Origin: Xanthobacter sp. YC-JY1
GTDB taxonomy: Bacteria > Pseudomonadota > Alphaproteobacteria > Rhizobiales > Xanthobacteraceae
Direction of reading: 5' to 3'
Assembly: GCF_021730305.1 (NCBI RefSeq)
Contig: NZ_CP032674.1
Location: 2,093,001 to 2,157,000, forward strand
Length of the DNA stretch: 64,000 bases
Part shown: piece by piece, positions 49,859 to 59,604 of the stretch
How positions within the stretch are numbered: position 1 is the stretch's first letter
Layout of the letters: the number at the start of each line of letters is the position of its first letter
Notes under the pieces: model-generated
Seen by the model: only the letters and a program-made list of their open reading frames with translations
Told to the model about the DNA's origin: nothing
Database searches by the model: none
Position numbers and translations under genes: made by a program

Positions 49859-52351
49859 TCAGCCGGCGCGCCGTGCCGCGAGCCAGGAGCCGATGTCCGC
49901 CGCTTCGATGGGACGGGCGAACAGGAAGCCCTGCGCCGCGTGGCACCCGAGGAATCGCAGGAGATCGGCCTGCGCCTGCGTCTCGACGCCCTCCGCCACC
50001 ACCGTCATGCCGAGGCTGTGGCCTATGCGGATCACCGCTGTTGCCAGCGCCTGGGCGTTCTGGTCTTGCTCGATGGAGAGCATGAAGGACCGGTCGATCT
50101 TCAGCTCGGCAATGGGGAGGCGCGAGAGGGCGCTGAGGCTGGAATAGCCCGTGCCGAAATCGTCCATGGCGATGCGCACGCCGAGGGCCTCGATGGCGCG
50201 CGCGGTGGCGAAGGAGTTCGGGTGCTGGTCCATCATCACCCGCTCGGTGATCTCGACCCTGAGGTCCGAAGGCTTCAGGTCGTACTCGCGCAGCGCGCCA
50301 GAGATGAAGCCGACGATATCGCCGCTGCGGAAACTGAGCGGGGAGAGGTTCACCGACACGTGGGGGACGTCGACGCCCTCCTGCCGCCATGTGGCGATAC
50401 GCTGGCAGGACGCCTCGACCGCCCATTCGTCGATGCTCTCGATGAGGCCATATTCCTCGGCGAGCGGGATGAAGCGGGTGGCGGGGACATCGCCGTGGAT
50501 CGGATCCGTCCAGCGGGCGAGCGCCTCCACGCCGTGGAGCGCGCCGGAGGAGAGCAGCACCTGCGGCTGGTAGACGAGGCGCAAAGCGCGGTTCTGGATG
50601 GCCTCGCGCAGCGCGACGGACAGCACCAAGCGGTCCAGCACCCGGCGGTTCAGCTCCTCGGTAAAGAAGTGGAACTTGCCGCGGCCTTTGCGCTTGGCCT
50701 CGTGTACGGCGGTATCCGCGTGCTTGAGGAGCGTTTCCGCGTCCGTTCCATGGTCGGGATAGAGCGCGATGCCGACCGACGCGGACATGGTGAGGTGGAG
50801 CGCCTGCGCCGTGATGGGCGCGGCCACGTATTCCAGCAGCCGCCGGGCGATGCGGGCCGCCTCCTCCGCGGTGCAGTCATGCACCAGCACGAGGAATTCG
50901 TCGCCGCCGGTCCGCCCCACCACGTCACCGGTGCGAAGCTGCGCCTTGAGCCGGCGGGACACTTCCACCAGCAGCTGATCGCCCGTTGAATGGCCGAGCG
51001 TCTCGTTCACGTCCTTGAAGTGGTCGATGTCGAGGTAGAGCACGGCGAGCGGCTGCTCCAGCGTGCGGGCCTCCACCAACAATTCCTCGAGGATCGCGTG
51101 GAGCTGGCGCCGGTTGGCGAGGCCGGTCAGCGTGTCCACATTGGCCAGCATCTCGATGCGCTTCTTGGCCTCGAAGCGCTCCAGCGCCAGGGCGCAGAGA
51201 TCGGAGCAGGCAGCGACGACGTTCTCCAGCCACGGCGTCGGGCCGTGGGCGGTCTGGAAATAGAAGGCGAAGGTGGCCGCAACCTTCCCGCCGCGCAGTT
51301 TCACAGGGATGGACCAGCAGCCGGTGATGCCGGGCGGGATGGGAATGTCGCGGAAGTCCTCCCAGAGGGGACTGGTGGCGATGTCCTCGACCAGCACCGG
51401 CGTGCCGCGGAAGGCCGCCGTGCCGCAGCTGCCGCTGCGGGGGCCGATGGGTAGGCCTTCGACGGCGGCGGAAAACTCGGCCGGAAGGCTCGGGGCCGCC
51501 AGCACCGTCAGACGATCGTCCGCGGTGACGCCGAGAATGGAGCAGAGCGCGTTGGGTGCGAGGCCCTGCACCTTGCGGCACAGGATGTCCATGATGTCGG
51601 CCATGGGCGCATCGGCGGCCAGTGCGCCGAGCACCTGACGCTGGAGGTCCTCCACGAGCCGGGTGTGGGTGATGTCCGCGACGACGGCGACCACTTGCTC
51701 CAGCACGCCGGTCTGGCGATCCATGATCGGAGTGACGCTTGCCGACACCCAGACCTCCATTCCCGATTTGCCCTTGAGCGCAACGTCTTCGGACAGGGCG
51801 ATGCGCCGGTCCATGGCGTCCTGGATGTGGTCTGCGAAGCAGGCGTTCCCCAGCCGGCCGCAAAACAACTCGGCCAGGGTGACGCTCTCCGGCCATTCCG
51901 TACCGTCATCCAGCATGTCACGGAAAGCGGGGTTGGCGTAGATCACCTTGCCGTGCGCGTCGGCGACAAGCACGCCGCGGTCGGTCTTCTCGGCGACAGC
52001 GGCTAGGATTGCGAGGCTCTTGGTGTGCACGGGCGGGTTCAGAGTGGGGCGGACGAAGGCGATGTAATAGGTCTCCCGTTTATGCTTCGCGCGGGTGACG
52101 GAGACGAGGCCCTCCACGCGGGAGCCGTCGTCCCGCGTGATCAAGAGGGGAAGCTCTCCACTGGGCTCCCCTCCCGCGCCGGGAATGAGATCGCCCACGG
52201 GGCGCCCGATCGCCTCCCCCTCGTTCAGTCCCCACAGGCGCTCGGCGGCCGTGTTGATGAACGTGACGAGGTTGTTCGTGTCGAAGAAGACAACAGCCTC
52301 GCGGCCTTGGGCGCGGGCAGCTGCTGGGCGATCCGCCATATTCCCGTCCAT
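49859..52351 (-). CDS. PAS-PAS-GAF-GGDEF-EAL cyclic-di-GMP signalling protein
   Basis: The protein has 830 residues from the ATG at 52351, with GGGAG about 9 bp upstream; a TTG 29 codons earlier is the alternative. Order: PAS (about 15-110, VVFFDTNNLVTFINTAAERL), PAS (about 120-245), GAF (about 265-410, GPRSGSCGTAAFRGTPVLVE), GGDEF (about 420-580; motif GGDEF at 482-486), EAL (about 590-825; EAL at 609-611, DDFGTGYSSLSAL). Both catalytic motifs are intact, so it might make and degrade c-di-GMP; in many such proteins one activity is regulatory. No membrane segment is present. The GAF domain resembles those that sense small molecules or redox. Confidence 0.93.
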   Translation of the reverse strand: MDGNMADRPAAARAQGREAVVFFDTNNLVTFINTAAERLWGLNEGEAIGRPVGDLIPGAGGEPSGELPLLITRDDGSRVEGLVSVTRAKHKRETYYIAFVRPTLNPPVHTKSLAILAAVAEKTDRGVLVADAHGKVIYANPAFRDMLDDGTEWPESVTLAELFCGRLGNACFADHIQDAMDRRIALSEDVALKGKSGMEVWVSASVTPIMDRQTGVLEQVVAVVADITHTRLVEDLQRQVLGALAADAPMADIMDILCRKVQGLAPNALCSILGVTADDRLTVLAAPSLPAEFSAAVEGLPIGPRSGSCGTAAFRGTPVLVEDIATSPLWEDFRDIPIPPGITGCWSIPVKLRGGKVAATFAFYFQTAHGPTPWLENVVAACSDLCALALERFEAKKRIEMLANVDTLTGLANRRQLHAILEELLVEARTLEQPLAVLYLDIDHFKDVNETLGHSTGDQLLVEVSRRLKAQLRTGDVVGRTGGDEFLVLVHDCTAEEAARIARRLLEYVAAPITAQALHLTMSASVGIALYPDHGTDAETLLKHADTAVHEAKRKGRGKFHFFTEELNRRVLDRLVLSVALREAIQNRALRLVYQPQVLLSSGALHGVEALARWTDPIHGDVPATRFIPLAEEYGLIESIDEWAVEASCQRIATWRQEGVDVPHVSVNLSPLSFRSGDIVGFISGALREYDLKPSDLRVEITERVMMDQHPNSFATARAIEALGVRIAMDDFGTGYSSLSALSRLPIAELKIDRSFMLSIEQDQNAQALATAVIRIGHSLGMTVVAEGVETQAQADLLRFLGCHAAQGFLFARPIEAADIGSWLAARRAG

Positions 52352-52725
52352 GGCTGAAGCTCCCGGCTGTACGCCCTCTGCGTGAGAGGACGCCACAAGG
52401 CCATCCACGCGCGAAAACTTCAGCTTACCCAATGGCAAGTGGCACGCGTGACTAGCTTACCTATCTCGGCGGGCTTGTACAGGAACGGTACGAGAATGAG
52501 GTTAATCTGCGTCAAAATCCGGGCTGGTGGCCGGGGGCAGAGACCGCATAACGCAAGGCTATGACCCGTCGGGAAAGCTTGCCAATGCAGCGCCGCTGCA
52601 TCCCGGAAGACGCGGGCACTTTGCGCTGCAGCATACTGACGCACAGCAACGCTCAAGCGCCCGCCGCGGGCCTGCCGACCGCTGTGAGCGGGGGAGGGGG
52701 CCGCGGGGGGATCAGGACTTGAGCT
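52352..52725. other. Gap between mrcA and the EAL-protein gene
   Basis: The 374-bp stretch has no supported gene. It must hold the promoter of the GGDEF-EAL gene on the minus strand. A TTGACG is present on the minus strand (52515 down to 52510), but no convincing -10 lies at standard distance. Confidence 0.35.
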
Positions 52726-55149
52726 TCAGTAGAGGCCGCCGGTCCCGGTCCGGGCCACTGGGGTGACGGGCTCGGGATTCGACCCATCGGTGCCCGCATA
52801 GCCCGCCACCGAATAGCCGTCCGGCGGCGCAGTGCCGGGCTTGAAGGCTTCGAGGATGGCGTTGCCGTCGCCGGCGCTGGTGCGCTGGCCGCTCTTGCGG
52901 TCGATGCGGACCAGCTTGATGCCGGCGGGCACGCGGAACGGGATGGCCGGGCGATCGGCGATGGCCACCTTCATGAAGTCGCGGGCGATGGGCGCCGAGA
53001 GGAGGCCGCCGGTGGAGCCCTTCCCCATGGGCTTGGGCTTGTCGTAGCCGAGATAGATGCCGACCACGATTTCCGGCGTGAAGCCGATGAACCAGGCGTC
53101 CTTCTCGTCGTTGGTGGTGCCGGTCTTGCCCGCGATGGGCTTGCCCAGCTCCTTGAGCGCCGTACCCGTGCCGCGCTGCACGACGCCCTCCATCATGGAG
53201 GTGATCTGGTAGGCGGTCATGGGGTCGAGCACCACCGGGCGCCGGTCGATCAGCGACGGCTCCGGCTGGTTTTCCCACTTGGTCGCCTCGCAGCCGCGGC
53301 ACTCTCGCTCGTCGTGGCGATAGATGGTGTGGCCGTAGCGGTCCTGGATGCGGTCGATTAGCGAAGGCGTCACCTTGCGACCGCCATTGGCGATCATGGC
53401 GTAGGCGCCGGTCATGCGCATAAGCGTGGTTTCACCGGAGCCCAGCGCCATGGCGAGGTAGGGCGGCATGTCGTCATAGATGCCGAAGCGCTTGGCATAT
53501 TCGGCGATGATGGGCATGCCCACGTCGTTCGCTAGGCGCACGGTCATGACGTTGCGCGACTGCTCCAGGCCGAAGCGCAGCGTCTGCGGGCCGTAATACT
53601 TCTTGGAGTAGTTCTCCGGCCGCCAAGTGTCCTGGCCCTGCTGCTCCAGCTCGAACGGCGCGTCGACCACAATGGTGGACGGCGTGTAGCCGTTGTCCAG
53701 GGCGGCCGAGTAGACGATGGGCTTGAACGAGGATCCCGGCTGCCGCATGGCCTGCGTCGCACGGTTGAACTGGCTCTCGTCGTAGGAGAAGCCGCCGGAA
53801 AGGGCGAGCACGCGGCCGGTGGTGGGCTCCATGACCACCATGGCGCCTTCGACGCCGGGCGGCTGGCGCAGGCGCCACTGGCCGCCGGAGCTGCCGAGCG
53901 GCTCCACATAGACCACGTCGCCGGGCTTCAGAACCTGGTTGATGGCCTTGCGCGTCCATTTGGCGCCCTCGGCCGGGATCAGGCCGACCTCGCGCTCGAT
54001 GGACCTTTGGCCGGATTTGGTGCGCGACGGCTGGAGACCGATGCGGGCATTGTCCTTGCTCACGTCGAGCACGATGGCGAGGCGCCAGGGAATGTCTGTC
54101 CATTCCCGCACTTCGCCCAACTTCACGCCCCAGTCGTCGCCGGGCACGAGGTCGATGTGGGTGACGGGCTTGCGCCAGCCGCGCTCCTCGTCGTAGCGCA
54201 CCATGCCGTCGGTCAGGGTCTTCTTCGCCAGCACCTGCAGCTTGGGATCGAGCGGCGTGCGCACGGAGAGGCCGCCTTCGTAGAGCTTGCGCTCGCCGTA
54301 GCGCTCGTAGATCTGCCGGCGTACCTCTTCCGCGTAATATTCCGCAGCGAAGATCTGCGCGCCCGTGGCGCGGGGGGTGACCTCCAGCTGCGCCCGCTTG
54401 GCGGCCTCGCCCTCCTGCTGGGAGACGAAGCCGTTCTCCACCATGCGGTCGATCACCCAGTTGCGGCGATCGGTGGCGCGGTTGCGCTCGCGGAAGGGGT
54501 TGTAGTTGGAGGGAGCCTTCGGCAGGGCGGCGAGATAGGCCACTTCCTGCACATTCAGCTCGTCCACGGACTTGTCGAAATAGACCAGCGCCGCCGCGGC
54601 GATGCCGTAGGCGCCCATGCCGAGATAGATCTCGTTCAGGTACAGCTCGAGGATGCGGTCCTTGGAGTAGGCGCGCTCGATGCGCAGAGCGAGCAGGGCT
54701 TCCTTGATCTTGCGGTCAAGGCTGCGCTCGTTGGTCAGGAGGAAGTTCTTCGCCACCTGCTGGGTGATGGTGGAGGCGCCTTGGGCGCGGACGTTCTTGC
54801 CGTAGTTCTGCGCGAAGGTCAGCGCGGCGCGGAAAATGCCGGTGGGGTCGATGCCCCCGTGCTCGTAGAAATTCTTGTCCTCGGCCGAGAGGAACGCCTC
54901 GATCACGAGGCGCGGCACGGACTGGATGGGGATATAGAGGCGCCGCTGCTTGGCATACTCCGCCACCAGCGCACCGTCCGCCGCATGGACGCGGGTCATC
55001 ACCGGCGGCTCGTAATTCTGCAGCTGGGAGTAGTCGGGCAGGTCCTGGGAATATTTCCAGACCAGATAGGTCGCGCCCGCCGCACCCGCCAGCAGGACCA
55101 GCGTCGCGAGCGCGAACAGGAAACCCAGGAACCTCAAAATCACCCGCAT
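52726..55149 (-). CDS. mrcA: Bifunctional penicillin-binding protein 1A
   Basis: Class A PBP of 807 residues that polymerises and crosslinks peptidoglycan. One N-terminal membrane helix (about residues 5-30) is followed by the GT51 glycosyltransferase domain (about 55-230; FLSAEDKNFYEHGGIDPTGI, QGASTITQQVAKNFLL) and an OB-like region. The transpeptidase domain shows S473-S-F-K476 (RQPGSSFKP), SRN in GLEQSRNVM, and K675-TG in AGKTGTTNDE. It ends with a short GTGGLY tail. Downstream on the same strand is the GGDEF-EAL gene, then prfB; rne is upstream. Confidence 0.97.
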   Translation of the reverse strand: MRVILRFLGFLFALATLVLLAGAAGATYLVWKYSQDLPDYSQLQNYEPPVMTRVHAADGALVAEYAKQRRLYIPIQSVPRLVIEAFLSAEDKNFYEHGGIDPTGIFRAALTFAQNYGKNVRAQGASTITQQVAKNFLLTNERSLDRKIKEALLALRIERAYSKDRILELYLNEIYLGMGAYGIAAAALVYFDKSVDELNVQEVAYLAALPKAPSNYNPFRERNRATDRRNWVIDRMVENGFVSQQEGEAAKRAQLEVTPRATGAQIFAAEYYAEEVRRQIYERYGERKLYEGGLSVRTPLDPKLQVLAKKTLTDGMVRYDEERGWRKPVTHIDLVPGDDWGVKLGEVREWTDIPWRLAIVLDVSKDNARIGLQPSRTKSGQRSIEREVGLIPAEGAKWTRKAINQVLKPGDVVYVEPLGSSGGQWRLRQPPGVEGAMVVMEPTTGRVLALSGGFSYDESQFNRATQAMRQPGSSFKPIVYSAALDNGYTPSTIVVDAPFELEQQGQDTWRPENYSKKYYGPQTLRFGLEQSRNVMTVRLANDVGMPIIAEYAKRFGIYDDMPPYLAMALGSGETTLMRMTGAYAMIANGGRKVTPSLIDRIQDRYGHTIYRHDERECRGCEATKWENQPEPSLIDRRPVVLDPMTAYQITSMMEGVVQRGTGTALKELGKPIAGKTGTTNDEKDAWFIGFTPEIVVGIYLGYDKPKPMGKGSTGGLLSAPIARDFMKVAIADRPAIPFRVPAGIKLVRIDRKSGQRTSAGDGNAILEAFKPGTAPPDGYSVAGYAGTDGSNPEPVTPVARTGTGGLY

Positions 55150-55613
55150 CTCGCAGCTTCCTCCCGCCGCAACCCGAGGGACGCCCTACGCCGGGCCCTG
55201 ACTGCCGCCGGTCCGGCCGTCGCAATCCTCGCCTGACCGCACGCTGTCCACGCCGACCGCCAACCCGGCGGCCGCCTTGGCATGACCGCGATCTTCAAGA
55301 GCGCGACTTGCCATAACCCGACTTGGCACCGATGCGAAGCGACTACATTGGGAAACCCAGGGCCCCAAGGCAACCGTTCACCGCATTTGCGCTCGCCTTA
55401 ACGTTGCGTCACGGTGGGCGGCCAGTATCGGAATTCGTCAACCGTGTCCGCCCTCAGGGACTCGCACGGCCACCGCTATGGGGGCGAAACGTGGCCTCTT
55501 CGCGACGGAAGAGCGCTTTCGGCCGGGGGCTCCTTTCGAACCGGATACCCCACATGAAAAGGGCCTCCCGAAGGAGGCCCTTTCACATTCAGGACAGGTT
55601 TGGCCGGAAGGCG
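55150..55613. other. Gap between rne and mrcA
   Basis: 464 bp without a supported gene. It contains the rne terminator (55557-55583) and the start region of mrcA on the minus strand. A minus-strand TTGACG (55441 down to 55436) is present, but no -10 at suitable spacing was found. Confidence 0.4.
55557..55583 (-). terminator. Rho-independent terminator of rne
   Basis: Read on the minus strand, an 11-bp perfect stem (AAAGGGCCTCC with GGAGGCCCTTT) closes a TTCG tetraloop and runs into TTTTC. It lies 31 bp after the rne stop. Confidence 0.9.
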
Positions 55614-58600
55614 TCAGCCGCCGAACAGCTTGCGCTGCCACCAGCCCGAGCGGGGCTTGGCGGGGGGCGTGGTCTCTTCGGCCGGCGCTGCGGGCGTCTC
55701 GGGCGCCGGGGCAGGCTCGGCAGCGGGGGCCGGCGTTGCCGCCTCGGGAGCAGCAGCCTCAGGGGCGGGCTCGGCGGCCGGCTCGGAAGGCGCTTCCGCC
55801 GCAACGGGTGCGACCGGGGTGGCGATGCCGCCCTCGGACAGGATCACCGGCGCCTTCTCGCGAATGGTGGAGCGACGACGGCGGGGCGCCGCCTCGGCGC
55901 TTTCCGCCACCGGCTCGGGCGTGGGGGCCGGCGTGGCGGGGGCTTCGGCTACCAGCTCGGCCCGGACTTCAGCGGGGGCCTCGGCAAAGGTGGGCGCGGT
56001 GACGGGAGCTGCCGCAACCTCGGCCTCTGCGGCCACCGGCTGCTCGTCGTCGCTTTCCTCGGAGCCGTCGCTCTCGCCGTCGGCGCTCCCCGGAGCATCG
56101 TCGTCGCGCTCGCGGCGGTTGCGACGGCCACCGCGGCGGCCGCGGCGACGGCGACGGCGGTCGCCGTTCTCGTCGTCGGAACGCTCGCCATCGGCGCGCT
56201 CGTCTTCGCCACGCTCTTCGTCGTCGCGCTCGTCATCCTCGCGGGCGTTCTCGTCGCGCGTGCCGTCCTGGGCCTCAGAGGCTTCAGCGGAGGCGTCATC
56301 CTCCTCCTCGCCTTCGGCACCCTCGGCGCTCTCGCGGCCTTCTTCGCGATCACCCCGCCGGCGACGGCGGCGGCGGCGGCGCTTGCGGCCGGCCTCGTCG
56401 GTCCGCTCGCCATTGCCCTCGGACGCTTCGGCCTCAGCCTCAGCCTCGGTCTCGGCTTCCTCGACGATCTCCTCCTCGTCCTCCTCGAGGAAATCCTCGT
56501 CGGGCAGGATGGAGTCGGGCTGCACCACCGTGCTCGGCCGCGGGGCGGCGGGCGCGGGTGCGGCCAGATCACCCTTCTCGATGATGAAGGGCTGGTGGCC
56601 GGTGACACTTTCGTCCGCCGCGACGGAGAGGGTGACGCTGAAGCGCTCCTCCAGCTCGCGCAGATGGGCGCGCTTCTGGTTCAGCACGTAGAGCGCCACC
56701 TCGGTGCGGGTGCGGGCGATGAGATTGTGGGTCTGCGAGCGCAGCAACTGCTCTTCCAGCGCGCGCAGCAGCTGGAGCGAGACAGAGGCCGCCGAGCGCA
56801 CGTGCCCGGTGCCGCCGCAGTGCGGGCACACCTCGATGGAGCTTTCCAGCACGCCGGTCCGGATGCGCTGGCGCGACATCTCCAGAAGGCCGAAGTGCGA
56901 GATGCGGCCGATCTGGATGCGGGCGCGGTCGTTCTTGAGGCAATCCTTGAGCTTGCGCTCCACCGACCGGTTGTTGCGCTTCTCCTCCATGTCGATGAAA
57001 TCGATCACGATGAGGCCGGCAAGGTCGCGCAGGCGCAGCTGGCGGGCGATTTCCTCGGAAGCTTCGAGGTTCGTCTTGAGGGCGGTGTCCTCGATATGGT
57101 GCTCGCGGGTCGCCCGGCCCGAGTTCACGTCGATGGAGACGAGCGCCTCGGTGGGATTGATGACGATGTAGCCGCCGCTCTTGAGCTGCACCACAGGGGA
57201 GAACATGGCATCGAGCTGCTGCTCCACGCCGTAACGGGCGAAGATGGGCTGCGGCTCGCGATAGGGCATCACCGACTTCGCATGGCTCGGCATGAGCATG
57301 CGCATGAAGTCGCGCGCCTCGCGGAAACCCTCCTCGCCGGCGACGTGGATGTCGTCGATGTCCTTGTTGTAGAGGTCGCGGATAGCGCGCTTGATGAGCG
57401 AGCCTTCCTCGTAGACGAGGCTCGGCGCAGTGGAGGAGAGGGTCATCTCCCGCACCGTCTCCCACAGCCGCAGGAGATATTCGAAGTCGCGCTTGATCTC
57501 GGTCTTGGTGCGGTTGGCGCCTGCGGTGCGCAGGATGATGCCCATCCCTTCCGGCACCTCCAGGTCCTGCACCACTTCCTTCAGACGCTTCCGATCCACG
57601 GCGTTGGTGATCTTGCGGGAGATGCCGCCGCCACGGGCGGTGTTCGGCATCAGCACGGAATAGCGGCCGGCGAGGGAGAGGTAGGTGGTGAGGGCCGCGC
57701 CCTTGTTGCCGCGCTCTTCCTTGACCACCTGCACCAGCATCACCTGACGGCGACGGATGACTTCCTGAATCTTGTAGCTGCGGGCGCGGCGCTGCGGCGC
57801 GCGCTCCGGCACCTCCTCGAGGGCGTCCTCGTCGGCGCCGAGGTGCTCGATTTCCTCTTCCTCGTCGATCTGGTCGACATCGCTGTCGTCCTCGTCTTCG
57901 TCCTCGTCCTTGTCGCGCTTGCGATCATGCCGGCGGCCGCGATGACGGCGGGAGCGGGGCTGCTCCTCGTCGTCGGAGCGCTCCTCGCGAGCGGACTCCT
58001 CAGGGGCCTTCTCTTCTGGAGCCTCGTCGGAGTCCTCTTCGTCTTCCTCGTCCTCGTCCTCTTCGGCGTCGTCGTCCTCGTCGGTCTCCGACTCGGGCGC
58101 CTCGTCCTCGCCGGACGCGGAGGTAACGGTCACTTCCTCGCGGATCACCGCTTCGCCTTCGAGAATCGGCGCGGGATCGCTCTCGCCCTCGGCGGCCTCG
58201 CGGCGGCGCAGGGCCTCCTCGTCATCCGCCGCCTGCTCCTGCGGGGCGGGGAGGGGGGTGCCCAGGGGAGCATCGATGGCGGCCTCGACCACGGCGGCAG
58301 CGGCTTCCGCGGCCTCAGCGGGGGCCACCAGCGCGCTCATTGGCTCGGCGTGATGCGCGGAAGACACCTCCGGGGCCTCGAAGGGGGCCTCGGTGACGGC
58401 ATCCTGTGCGGGCGCGGCGCCTTCGGCAGCTTCAAACTCTTCGGCAGCAGGTGTCTCGCCGGCTTCGGGGGCCGGATGCTCCACCGGCTCGGCGGCGGTG
58501 CTGATGCTCTGGTCCGGCTGGGAGCGCTTGGCGCGGCTGCGCTCGCGGCGGCGATCCTTGAGGTCGGCCTCGTCCTCGGCAAGGCGCGCGGCGCGCTCCT

Positions 58601-58877
58601 CCTCCTCGATCAAAGCGAGGCGGTCGGCGACCGGGATCTGGTAATAGTCGGGATGGATCTCGCTGAAGGCGAGGAAGCCGTGGCGGTTGCCGCCGTACTC
58701 GATGAAGGCCGCCTGAAGCGACGGCTCCACGCGCGTCACCTTGGCGAGATAGATGTTGCCCCGCAGCTGCTTGCGGGATGCGGACTCATAGTCGAATTCT
58801 TCGACCCGGTTCCCGCGCACGACCACGACCCGGGTCTCCTCCGGGTGGGTCGCATCGATGAGCATCTTGTTGGCCAT
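55614..58877 (-). CDS. rne: Ribonuclease E
   Basis: The 1087-residue endonuclease is central to mRNA decay and rRNA processing. MANKMLIDATHPEETRVVVV opens the RNase H-like/S1 region. The S1 domain is split by a very acidic insert of about 255 residues (about 90-345; DEDDDAEEDEDEEDEEDSDE). Catalytic Asp residues include that in ALVSIDVNSG near residue 581. The zinc-link CPHCGGTGH stands near residue 682. The C-terminal half is disordered, with arginine-rich patches (KRRRRRRRRR, RRRRRRGRRGGRRNRRERDD) that should bind RNA. The last residues RSGWWQRKLFGG match the GWW peptide that binds PNPase in Caulobacter. Confidence 0.96.
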   Translation of the reverse strand: MANKMLIDATHPEETRVVVVRGNRVEEFDYESASRKQLRGNIYLAKVTRVEPSLQAAFIEYGGNRHGFLAFSEIHPDYYQIPVADRLALIEEEERAARLAEDEADLKDRRRERSRAKRSQPDQSISTAAEPVEHPAPEAGETPAAEEFEAAEGAAPAQDAVTEAPFEAPEVSSAHHAEPMSALVAPAEAAEAAAAVVEAAIDAPLGTPLPAPQEQAADDEEALRRREAAEGESDPAPILEGEAVIREEVTVTSASGEDEAPESETDEDDDAEEDEDEEDEEDSDEAPEEKAPEESAREERSDDEEQPRSRRHRGRRHDRKRDKDEDEDEDDSDVDQIDEEEEIEHLGADEDALEEVPERAPQRRARSYKIQEVIRRRQVMLVQVVKEERGNKGAALTTYLSLAGRYSVLMPNTARGGGISRKITNAVDRKRLKEVVQDLEVPEGMGIILRTAGANRTKTEIKRDFEYLLRLWETVREMTLSSTAPSLVYEEGSLIKRAIRDLYNKDIDDIHVAGEEGFREARDFMRMLMPSHAKSVMPYREPQPIFARYGVEQQLDAMFSPVVQLKSGGYIVINPTEALVSIDVNSGRATREHHIEDTALKTNLEASEEIARQLRLRDLAGLIVIDFIDMEEKRNNRSVERKLKDCLKNDRARIQIGRISHFGLLEMSRQRIRTGVLESSIEVCPHCGGTGHVRSAASVSLQLLRALEEQLLRSQTHNLIARTRTEVALYVLNQKRAHLRELEERFSVTLSVAADESVTGHQPFIIEKGDLAAPAPAAPRPSTVVQPDSILPDEDFLEEDEEEIVEEAETEAEAEAEASEGNGERTDEAGRKRRRRRRRRRGDREEGRESAEGAEGEEEDDASAEASEAQDGTRDENAREDDERDDEERGEDERADGERSDDENGDRRRRRRGRRGGRRNRRERDDDAPGSADGESDGSEESDDEQPVAAEAEVAAAPVTAPTFAEAPAEVRAELVAEAPATPAPTPEPVAESAEAAPRRRRSTIREKAPVILSEGGIATPVAPVAAEAPSEPAAEPAPEAAAPEAATPAPAAEPAPAPETPAAPAEETTPPAKPRSGWWQRKLFGG

Positions 58878-59604
58878 GGAAATCTCTCTTCACGGCGCCG
58901 GGAGCAATGCTCCGCGACGGCCGCGGCTCGACCCCTGCGGGCGCTGCCGCGACACCGTTCTGGCGCCGGATGTGATGACGTGAGGAAGAAGGGGAGGCAC
59001 AGGTACGCCCAAGCGCGTCGCTCGCACGCTCGGGGGCGGGGCACACGGAAGCGCGCTCAGCGCGCATGTCGTGCGGAAAAAATTCCATGCCCTCGGCTAC
59101 CCGCTCCTCGATGAAGGGTTCAGGCCGGGGCGGAGGCGGGCGCCTCGTTCCGGCCACGGTACACACTCGCCCGATTCCCCAGATCGTCCCCTCGCGGACC
59201 ATCGGCGAAGCTGGCTTCGAGGCATGCCGCCCGCGCCGGTTCGGCGCTTGCCTAAAGGGTCCTCGGTGACGGGGGATCGTCCCTGAGGTGCCGCCGTCGG
59301 CAATTGGGGCTGCCTTGATTCCGGGCTATCGCATGCGCAGCGACCCGCCCGGATTCTCGACACGCCCTGCGGCAGCCGCGGCAACCGGGGCCGAAGAGCC
59401 TGTTCCGGAACGCGAACTGTGTACGGTTCCCTTCTTACCCGCCCGACTTCCCGCTTGGCAAGGATCATGCGTCCTGAACCTCGCACCGGACGGCTATAAC
59501 GCTCCGTCAACGGGCCGTTTACACCCCCGCCTTAAGCCTGCCCCTCTCTTGTGGCCCGCTTCTGACCGCTGCCGACGGGCGGCCTGCACGAGGGTGAGAT
59601 TGCG
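58878..59604. other. Divergent rne/amidase control region
   Basis: 727 bp without a supported gene; frames here are short and poorly composed. It should contain the long rne 5' leader, known in other bacteria to mediate autoregulation, and the amidase promoter. A -10-like TATAAC is seen at 59495-59500 on the plus strand, but no matching -35 at standard spacing. A weak GACGG/CCTGAGG-type fold occurs near 59260-59290. Confidence 0.4.

Noticed and set aside
55323-59114. A 1263-codon open frame antisense to rne
   Set aside because: It spans rne exactly and is a compositional mirror of Glu/Asp/Arg codons. Its product is a low-complexity Leu/Val/Gly/Arg string without recognisable domains, and rne is certain.
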